Shown: in pieces, positions 1 to 4,848 of the stretch
How the letters are laid out: each line of letters begins with the position of its first letter
Numbering within the stretch: the first letter of the stretch is position 1
Assembly: GCA_035711465.1 (NCBI GenBank)
Contig: DASTCC010000391.1
Span: forward strand, 1-6,323
Direction: 5' to 3'
DNA length: 6,323 bases
Origin: DASTCC01 sp035711465
Lineage (GTDB): Bacteria; Acidobacteriota; Vicinamibacteria; Vicinamibacterales; SCN-69-37
Notes under the pieces: generated by a model
What the model saw: the letters and a program-made list of their open reading frames with translations, nothing else
Told to the model about the DNA's origin: nothing
The model's database searches: none
Made by a program: the position numbers and the translations under genes

Positions 1-15
1 CGCAGCCCGCAGCCC
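1..15. repeat. Short heptamer repeat (GCAGCCC, two units)
   Basis: The window opens with two tandem units of the heptamer GCAGCCC, followed by a degenerate unit (GGAGCC). It lies just past the 3' end of the DsbA-like gene, which is on the minus strand. Twelve identical bases recur at 6040-6051, again directly behind a minus-strand stop codon. The left edge of the window hides how far this array extends. No function is assigned; in GC-rich DNA, such a short match could be chance. Confidence 0.4.
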
Positions 16-27
16 GGAGCCAGCAGG

Positions 28-849
28 CTATTTCAACAGTCCATCCAACGTCTTCTTGAACGTCTCGTACGGCTGCGCGCCGGTGATGCCGTGCATGATC
101 CGGACCTGATCCGTCGCCGGATCGCGCATGCCGATGAAGAACACCGGCGTTCCGGCGGCGCCGAAGCCGGTCGCGATCGCGGCGACGCGGCGGATGTCTT
201 CGGTCGGCCGGCCGCTGTCCACGCAGCTCTGGAACGCCGTGAGATCGAGGCCGGCTTCGCGTGCGCGCGCGGTCAAATCCGCGGGCTTGTGCGTGCCGGG
301 CGCGGTGAACAGGCGATTGTGCAGATCCCAGAACTTCCCCTGCTCGCCGGCGCAGCGCGCGGCGACGTGCGCCCGAATCGCCTCCGGGTGGTTGTCGTCG
401 ATCGGCAGGTCGCGGAAGACGTAGCGGATCTTGCCGGTCTGGATGTACTCGGCCTCGATCTGCTTCGCCGTGCCGTTGAAGTGCGCGATGCAGAACGGGC
501 ACTCGTAATCGGAGAATTCGATCAGCGTCACGACCGCATCGTCCGGCCCCTTGGCGGGCGCGCCGCGGACGTCGATGATCGGCGTCTTGCGCATGCCCGC
601 GATTTCCTCGGCGAGCTGACGCTGCGTCTCGCGTATCTCGACGAGCTCGCTGTGCAGGTGCAGGTAGCCGATGCCGAAGCCGGCGAGGCACAGCACCGGG
701 ATGATGGCGCCGAGGATCGGCCCGATCGCCTGCCGTTTCCCGGGCGGTTTCGCGATCGCCGGCGCGGGCGGCGGCGCCATCGCGGGCGGTCGCGGTGGCT
801 CAGCAGCGTCTCTGCCGGGCTCGCCGTAGGGTAGCCGTTCCTCGCTCAT
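28..849 (-). CDS. Membrane-anchored DsbA-like thiol:disulfide oxidoreductase
   Basis: A 273-residue protein, predicted to sit in the inner membrane with a periplasmic DsbA-fold domain (Thioredoxin_4 type) that makes or shuffles disulfides. Seen: a Pro/Ala-rich cytoplasmic N-terminus (1-38), one membrane segment (about 42-64), a short charged helix (66-88) that may be a coiled-coil stalk, then the thioredoxin domain with active site CPFC (C117, C120) and the cis-proline loop GTPVFFI (P235). C166 and C209 lie where related proteins often carry a second cysteine pair. The start is chosen at the ATG whose first bases overlap the TGA of the upstream AhpD-like gene; GAGGG sits 6 nt upstream, inside that gene. 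An in-frame upstream extension of 44 arginine-rich residues is rejected. The coupled AhpD-like neighbour supports a redox role. The substrate is unknown; BdbD-like or DsbG-like roles are possible. Confidence 0.9.
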   Translation of the reverse strand: MSEERLPYGEPGRDAAEPPRPPAMAPPPAPAIAKPPGKRQAIGPILGAIIPVLCLAGFGIGYLHLHSELVEIRETQRQLAEEIAGMRKTPIIDVRGAPAKGPDDAVVTLIEFSDYECPFCIAHFNGTAKQIEAEYIQTGKIRYVFRDLPIDDNHPEAIRAHVAARCAGEQGKFWDLHNRLFTAPGTHKPADLTARAREAGLDLTAFQSCVDSGRPTEDIRRVAAIATGFGAAGTPVFFIGMRDPATDQVRIMHGITGAQPYETFKKTLDGLLK

Positions 850-1193
850 GCCAGGCCCTCGACTTCGTCCAGCGTCGCGACCGCGCGCCGCAGATGCGGA
901 ATCGTGATCGAGCCGCCGACGACCAGCGCGACGTTGAACGCTTCGAGGAACTCCGGCCGCGTGACGCCTTCCTCGCGGCATCGGACGACGTGGTAGGTCA
1001 CGCAGTCGTCGCAGCGCAGCACCAGCGACGCGACCAGGCCCATCAGCTCCTTGGTCTTCACCGGCAGCGCGCCCGCTTCGTAGGCGCGCGTGTCGAGCGC
1101 GAAGAAGCGCTTGATCTCGAGATTGTCCGACCCGAGAATGCGCACGTTCATCTCTTCGCGAAACTTCCTGAATGCCTCCAGCCGTTCGCCCAT
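846..1193 (-). CDS. AhpD-like carboxymuconolactone decarboxylase family protein
   Basis: A small all-helical protein of 115 residues in the CMD/AhpD superfamily, predicted to be cytoplasmic. It contains the full peroxidase-type proton-relay signature E-x11-C-x2-C-x3-H: E49, C61, C64, H68 (core CDDCVTYH). In AhpD these residues form a redox-active cysteine pair that reduces alkyl hydroperoxides or recycles the peroxiredoxin AhpC. An additional Cys is at 72. The intact dithiol argues for thiol chemistry rather than true gamma-carboxymuconolactone decarboxylation. There is no ahpC in the window. The gene reads into the DsbA-like gene with a 4-bp ATGA overlap, suggesting coupled translation. GAGGA lies only 3 nt before the ATG, and a perfect hairpin (1204-1224) abuts it. 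The family is certain; the physiological substrate is not, and general alkylhydroperoxidase activity is an inference. Confidence 0.9.
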   Translation of the reverse strand: MGERLEAFRKFREEMNVRILGSDNLEIKRFFALDTRAYEAGALPVKTKELMGLVASLVLRCDDCVTYHVVRCREEGVTRPEFLEAFNVALVVGGSITIPHLRRAVATLDEVEGLA

Positions 1194-1203
1194 GCGTCCT
1201 CGT

Positions 1204-1224
1204 GCGCCGCCGATCGCGCGGCGC
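1204..1224 (-). promoter_or_regulatory. Perfect inverted repeat next to the AhpD-like gene start
   Basis: GCGCCGC (1204-1210) pairs exactly with GCGGCGC (1218-1224) around a 7-nt loop. Read on the minus strand, it would form a 7-bp GC-only hairpin in the 5' leader of the AhpD-like mRNA, ending 2 nt before the GAGGA ribosome binding site (1197-1201). It could modulate ribosome access or be an operator. No U-tract follows, so it is not an intrinsic terminator. In DNA this rich in G and C, chance inverted repeats are not rare. Confidence 0.4.
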
Positions 1225-1243
1225 GGTTGTGCTTCGCTACGCG

Positions 1244-1249
1244 TAGATT
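1244..1249 (+). promoter_or_regulatory. Candidate -10 element for pyk-nhaA
   Basis: TAGATT matches the bacterial -10 consensus at 4 of 6 positions, including the key T1, A2 and T6, in the only AT-richer patch of the divergent gap. Transcription from it would begin about 12 nt before the pyk ATG, leaving a very short leader without a Shine-Dalgarno motif. No well-spaced -35 was seen. It overlaps the oppositely oriented -10-like hexamer at 1247-1252. Confidence 0.35.
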
Positions 1250-1252
1250 GTA
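1247..1252 (-). promoter_or_regulatory. Candidate -10 element for the AhpD-like/DsbA-like operon
   Basis: On the minus strand this reads TACAAT, matching the -10 consensus at 5 of 6 positions. Transcription would start near 1240, giving a leader of about 45-50 nt that includes the hairpin at 1204-1224 and the ribosome binding site at 1197-1201. No convincing -35 was found at 16-18 bp upstream. A 10-bp palindrome, CTACGCGTAG (1237-1246), lies across the predicted start and could be an operator. Confidence 0.4.
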
Positions 1253-1267
1253 CGCTCCCGCAACCGC

Positions 1268-2668
1268 ATGCGTCGTACCCGCATCCTGATCACCCTCGGT
1301 CCCGCCAGCGACGATCCGGTCACGATTCGCGCCCTGCTCGACGCCGGCGCCGATGCCGTCCGCCTGAACTTCTCGCACGGCACCGTGGATCAGCACCGCG
1401 AGACCTGCGCCCGCGTCCGCGCCGCGGCGGCCGAGGCCGGCCGCACGGTCGGCGTGCTCCAGGACCTCGGCGGACCGAAGATCCGCATCGGTCCGCTCGA
1501 GGCGCCGATCGCGCTGCGCGAAGGCGATCACCTGACGATCGAGAAGGGCACGTTCACCGGCGCGTCCGGCCGGGTCGCCTGCAACTTCGACGCGCTCTTC
1601 ACGACCGCCGAGCGCGGCCACCGGCTGCTGCTCGACGACGGCCGCATCGAGCTCAAGGTCGTCGATGTCGGCGCCAGCGGGCTCTCGACGACGGTCGTCA
1701 TCGGCGGAACGCTCGAATCGCGGAAGGGCATCAACATTCCCGACGCTGCGCTCCAGGTGCCGGCGATGACGGCGAAGGACGTCGACGACTTGCGCGCCGG
1801 CGTCGCCATGGGCGTCGACATGATCGCGCTCAGCTTCGTCCAGTCGGCCGACGACATCCTCGCCGCGCGCGCCGTCGCCGCGGACGCCGGCGCCGCCGAT
1901 CTGCCGATCGTCGCCAAGATCGAACGGCCGCGGGCGGTCGATCAGATCGACGACATCCTGCGCGTCGCCGACGGGCTGATGGTCGCGCGCGGCGATCTCG
2001 GCATCGAGATGCCGATCGAGACGCTGCCGACCGTCCAGGGCCGGTTGATTCGCGCCGCCCGCCGCGCCGCCGTGCCGGTCATCGTCGCGACGCAGGTCCT
2101 CGAGTCGATGCGCCACGATCCGCGGCCGACGCGCGCCGAAGTCACCGACGCCGCGCACGCGGTCGATCAGAGCGCGGATGCGATCATGCTCGCCGGCGAG
2201 ACCGCCGCCGGCCGCTACCCGATCCGCGCCGTGTCCACGCTCGACGCGGTGATCCGCGAGGCCGAGCAGGCGACGCATTCGGCGGCGCCGTTCGACGGTC
2301 AGGGCGGCGCCGCCCTCGGCCGCGCCCATGGCGTCGCGCTCGCCGAGGCGGCGGTGACGCTCGCCGCCCGCGCCGGCGCGGCGGCCATCGTCGCCGTCAC
2401 CGAGGGCGGCAAGACGGCGCGCATGCTCGCGGCGCTGCGGCCGCCGGTGCCGCTGCTCGCGGCCACGGCGAGCGCCCACACCGGCGCGCGGCTGTCGCTG
2501 GTCTGGGGCATCACCCCGCTCGTCGCCGCCGACGCGTCGATTCCGGCGCTGCGCCACGCGATCACCGAGCGCGGGCTCCTGTCCGCCGGCACCGCCGTCG
2601 TCTTCGTCGCCATTCATCCCGAGCTCGGACATGACGGCTCGAACTTCGTCCGCGTCGAGAGGCTCTGA
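1268..2668 (+). CDS. pyk: Pyruvate kinase
   Basis: A 466-residue cytoplasmic glycolytic enzyme transferring phosphate from phosphoenolpyruvate to ADP, giving pyruvate and ATP; length is normal for the family. Seen: N-terminal signature RRTRILITLGPAS (2-14), NFSHG (34-38), catalytic lysine in AKIER (K217) with metal ligand E219, MVARGDLGIE (238-247, D243 a metal ligand), catalytic Thr in ATQVLESM (T275), TRAEVTD (288-294), AGETAAG (309-315) and a C-terminal allosteric-type domain (about 350-466). The loop at 66-75 reads DLGGPKIRIG instead of DTKGPEIRTG, the pattern of K+-independent enzymes. The start is fixed by the conserved N-terminus; no clear ribosome binding site precedes it. Its TGA is immediately followed by the nhaA GTG. 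A divergent promoter probably drives it. Confidence 0.97.
   Translation: MRRTRILITLGPASDDPVTIRALLDAGADAVRLNFSHGTVDQHRETCARVRAAAAEAGRTVGVLQDLGGPKIRIGPLEAPIALREGDHLTIEKGTFTGASGRVACNFDALFTTAERGHRLLLDDGRIELKVVDVGASGLSTTVVIGGTLESRKGINIPDAALQVPAMTAKDVDDLRAGVAMGVDMIALSFVQSADDILAARAVAADAGAADLPIVAKIERPRAVDQIDDILRVADGLMVARGDLGIEMPIETLPTVQGRLIRAARRAAVPVIVATQVLESMRHDPRPTRAEVTDAAHAVDQSADAIMLAGETAAGRYPIRAVSTLDAVIREAEQATHSAAPFDGQGGAALGRAHGVALAEAAVTLAARAGAAAIVAVTEGGKTARMLAALRPPVPLLAATASAHTGARLSLVWGITPLVAADASIPALRHAITERGLLSAGTAVVFVAIHPELGHDGSNFVRVERL
2657..2662 (+). promoter_or_regulatory. Ribosome binding site of nhaA inside the pyk 3' end
   Basis: GAGAGG lies 6 nt before the GTG start of nhaA, embedded in the last codons of pyk. 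It supports the GTG, rather than an internal start, as the true nhaA beginning and implies that ribosomes finishing pyk can reinitiate there. Confidence 0.6.
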
Positions 2669-3820
2669 GTGGCACGATCATCGGGGCCGTCCCATGCGAC
2701 GCTCGCGCTCAAACTGATCATCGACAACTCGCTGCTGCTGATCGTCGGCGCGGTGACGGCGCTGGTGTGGGCGAACGTCTCGCCGGCGACCTATGAAGAC
2801 GGGACCCACGGCGTCGTGCACTTCCTCGTCAACGACGTCGGGATGGTGTTCTTCTTTGCGCTGGCGACCAAGGAAGTCGTCGAAGCGATGCTGCCCGGCG
2901 GAGCGCTGTCGTCGCCGCGCAAGGCGTCCGTGCCGATCTTCGCCGCGGTCGGCGGCATGGCCGCGCCGGCGGCCCTCTTCCTCACGCTGATCGCCGTCAT
3001 CGGTCGGCCGGATCTCCACAGCGGCTGGGCGATTCCGTGCGCGACGGACATCGCGTTCTCGTATCTGGTCGCGCGCGTGGTCTTTCCGAACGGGCATCCG
3101 GCGATCCCGTTCCTGCTGCTCCTCGCGATCGCCGACGACGCGCTCGGGTTGATTCTGCTGGCGATCTTCTATCCGACCGGCGTGGTCTCGTTGACGCAGC
3201 TCGTCGGGTGGCTGGGACCGGCCGTGCTCCTGGCCTGGGCCTTGAGGAAGACCGGCGTCGAGAGCTTCTGGTTCTACGTGATCGGGCCCGGCGTGCTGGC
3301 CTGGTGCGGGCTGTTCCTTGGCGGGTTGCATCCGGCGCTGGCGCTCGTGCCGATCGTGCCGTTCATGCCGCACCACGCGTCGGAGCTGAAGCTGTTTTCC
3401 GGCCGCGCGACGCAGCTCCGCACGATGCACCACTTCGAGCGCTGGTGGAAGCTGCCGGTCCAACTCGTGCTGTTCGCATTCGGCCTGGTCAATGCGGGCG
3501 TCCCGCTGGCGAGCATCGGGCCGGTGACCTGGATCATCGCCGCAGCGCTGATCGTCGGCAAACCGGTCGGCATCGTCGGCACCACCGCGATCGCCGGGGC
3601 GCTGGGATTTCCGCGCGCCGCGGGGCTCGATCTGCGCGCGATGATCGCGCTCGGAATCACCGCCGGAATCGGCTTCACCGTCGCGCTGTTTTTCACGACG
3701 GCATCGTTTCCTCCCGGTGTCGTGCTCGAGCAGGCGAAGATGGGGGCGCTGCTCAGCTTTCTCGCCGCGCCGATCGCCATTCTCGCGGGACGGCTGCTCC
3801 GTATCGGCACCGTCCGCTGA
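2669..3820 (+). CDS. nhaA: Na+/H+ antiporter NhaA
   Basis: A 383-residue inner-membrane antiporter that exports Na+ (or Li+) in exchange for protons; the length matches E. coli NhaA. About 11-12 hydrophobic segments fill the protein. Ion-translocation residues are present: D127 in ATDIAF (E. coli D133), D156-D157 in AIADDALG (D163-D164), K298 in VGKPVGI (K300) and H221 in GGLHPAL (H225). The glycine-rich GITAGIGFTVALF (329-341) matches the family's GILCGIGFT segment. Residues at the E. coli pH-sensor sites differ in part: KEVVEAML replaces LEVKREL and MHHFERWW replaces LEHVLHPW. The GTG start directly abuts the pyk stop, with GAGAGG 6 nt upstream. It is probably cotranscribed with pyk. The 3' end is convergent with the SRPBCC gene, 23 bp away. 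Confidence 0.96.
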   Translation: MARSSGPSHATLALKLIIDNSLLLIVGAVTALVWANVSPATYEDGTHGVVHFLVNDVGMVFFFALATKEVVEAMLPGGALSSPRKASVPIFAAVGGMAAPAALFLTLIAVIGRPDLHSGWAIPCATDIAFSYLVARVVFPNGHPAIPFLLLLAIADDALGLILLAIFYPTGVVSLTQLVGWLGPAVLLAWALRKTGVESFWFYVIGPGVLAWCGLFLGGLHPALALVPIVPFMPHHASELKLFSGRATQLRTMHHFERWWKLPVQLVLFAFGLVNAGVPLASIGPVTWIIAAALIVGKPVGIVGTTAIAGALGFPRAAGLDLRAMIALGITAGIGFTVALFFTTASFPPGVVLEQAKMGALLSFLAAPIAILAGRLLRIGTVR

Positions 3821-3843
3821 GCGCGCCTCGATGGCCCCGCCCG

Positions 3844-4341
3844 TCAGCCGCGCCTGGGAGGCGGCGCCGACTCGATGTACCGCTTGAGGGCGACGAGCGA
3901 CACCTGCCAGCCGCGCGTGACGACCGTGTAGTACCGCCGCCACCGCGGCGACGGCTCGCAGCCTTCCTGCTTCACCTGCAGCCGGCAGCCTTCGATCGAC
4001 GGATGACACGTCACCGAGAGCGCCATCGGCCCGAGCGCGGCGCCTTCAGGCGGAATCCAGTAGGCCTCGGCGACGAGAAAGCTCTTGCCGGGCCGCACCT
4101 CGACGACGGTGCCGTAAAAGACGCCGCCGAGCGCGCCGAGCAGGTCGTCGCGGAACGGCGTCGTCGCCCACTCGATGGCGTAGACGCCGAACGGCGTCGG
4201 CGTCGTCACGCTCCGCGCCGCCTGCCACCAGACGCGTAGGGCGTCCGGCGAGAAGAAGCAGGCGAATACCGTCGCCGGCGGCGCGCCGATGACGATGTGC
4301 TGCTCGAAGCTTTCGGGCTCGGCGGCGTTCGCCTCGGTCAC
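3844..4341 (-). CDS. SRPBCC / AHSA1-like domain protein
   Basis: A 165-residue cytoplasmic protein with one START/Bet v1-like helix-grip domain, of the activator-of-Hsp90-ATPase-homolog-1-like type. Seen: the opening strand and helix FEQHIVIGAPPATVFACF (12-29), then SPDALRVWW (31-39), the usual segment of this family, a central beta region (FGVYAIEW, VFYGTVVEVRPGKSFLV), and the long C-terminal helix YYTVVTRGWQVSLVALKRYIE (137-157). Such proteins bind small hydrophobic ligands or act as stress or toxin-resistance accessory proteins; the ligand here is unknown. The start is GTG, with AGAGG a few bases upstream, and the gap to the cytochrome c stop is only 7 bp, so the two genes are almost certainly cotranscribed. 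No alternative start lies close downstream before the conserved core. The domain call is secure; the function is not. Confidence 0.85.
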   Translation of the reverse strand: MTEANAAEPESFEQHIVIGAPPATVFACFFSPDALRVWWQAARSVTTPTPFGVYAIEWATTPFRDDLLGALGGVFYGTVVEVRPGKSFLVAEAYWIPPEGAALGPMALSVTCHPSIEGCRLQVKQEGCEPSPRWRRYYTVVTRGWQVSLVALKRYIESAPPPRRG

Positions 4342-4348
4342 GGGGCCT

Positions 4349-4789
4349 CTACTTCTGGACGCGCAGCGACTGCACGAATGCGACGACCGCCCAGACCTGT
4401 TCGCGCGCGAGCTCTTCCTTGAACGCGGGCATCCGCGGATTGGATCGGCCGTTCCAGATCTTGTGGAAGACGACGCCGTCCGGATTGCGGGCGGCGTTGG
4501 CGGCCGAGGTCAGGTCCATGTGGCCGCGGTGCTTCGGGTCGGCGTCCGGACCGTCGCCTTTGCCGGCAGGTCCGTGGCAGCGCTGACACTTGGCGGCAAA
4601 GAACTTCCTGCCGTTCGCGAGCACGGTGTCGTTCGCGGGCAGCGGGTTCTTTTCTTCGGCGGCGGTCGGGGGAATCGTCCATCCGCTCTGATCCTGCTGC
4701 GCGCCGAGGCGGTTCGTGGCCATCGTGGCCGCGATGGTGAGTGCCCAGATCATCAGCAGGCCGGTGCCAGCCGCCCAGTGACGTGTCAT
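4349..4789 (-). CDS. Exported class I mono-heme cytochrome c
   Basis: A 146-residue precursor. The N-terminus has Arg/His (3-4), a hydrophobic core (8-24) and a likely cleavage site after LGA (30), so the mature protein of about 116 residues would be periplasmic, or anchored if uncleaved. One heme-binding CQRCH motif lies at 68-72 in the context KCQRCHGPAGKGDG; M120 in NPRMPAF is the probable distal heme ligand; the terminal helix VWAVVAFVQSLR (132-143) matches the cytochrome c fold. It should shuttle electrons, partner unknown. The start is set by GGAGG 5 nt upstream and by where the signal peptide begins; longer in-frame extensions run into the NamZ gene and are rejected. It lies 59 bp after the namZ-like stop and 7 bp before the SRPBCC gene. 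A dehydrogenase or oxidase subunit is not seen nearby. Confidence 0.93.
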   Translation of the reverse strand: MTRHWAAGTGLLMIWALTIAATMATNRLGAQQDQSGWTIPPTAAEEKNPLPANDTVLANGRKFFAAKCQRCHGPAGKGDGPDADPKHRGHMDLTSAANAARNPDGVVFHKIWNGRSNPRMPAFKEELAREQVWAVVAFVQSLRVQK

Positions 4790-4793
4790 GAGT

Positions 4794-4799
4794 CCCTCC
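4794..4799 (-). promoter_or_regulatory. Strong Shine-Dalgarno of the cytochrome c gene
   Basis: On the minus strand GGAGGG precedes the ATG (4789-4787) by 4-5 nt. It is the best ribosome binding site in the window and decides the start in favour of the methionine that begins the signal peptide, against the in-frame ATG codons slightly upstream. Confidence 0.75.
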
Positions 4800-4848
4800 A
4801 ACTCCATCATGACATCGAGAGTGCTCGTGCCGCGCGCGTGGTGCGTCG

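Noticed and set aside
850..981. 44-residue N-terminal extension of the DsbA-like protein.
   Set aside because: Arginine-rich, overlaps the AhpD-like gene, and the ATGA overlap plus GAGGG site fit the later ATG.
1148..2632. Long minus-strand open frame antisense to pyk, about 494 codons.
   Set aside because: Arg/Asp/Gly-rich composition, no recognisable motif, and fully explained as the antisense shadow of a high-GC gene.
1090..2634. Long plus-strand open frame overlapping pyk in another frame, about 514 codons.
   Set aside because: Its translation is a low-complexity arginine-rich string without domains, while the overlapping frame encodes a complete pyruvate kinase. It is a GC-skew artefact.
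3821..3863. CGCCTC (3824-3829) and GAGGCG (3858-3863) as a bidirectional terminator between convergent nhaA and the SRPBCC gene.
   Set aside because: The loop is 28 nt, the stem is only 6 bp, part lies inside coding sequence and no T-tract follows.
2678..4009. Minus-strand open frame of about 443 codons across nhaA.
   Set aside because: Charged, repetitive composition typical of the antisense of a membrane protein gene; NhaA on the plus strand has all the catalytic residues.
3037..4239. Plus-strand open frame of about 400 codons covering the end of nhaA and the SRPBCC gene.
   Set aside because: It crosses two well-supported genes on different strands and its translation lacks any domain.
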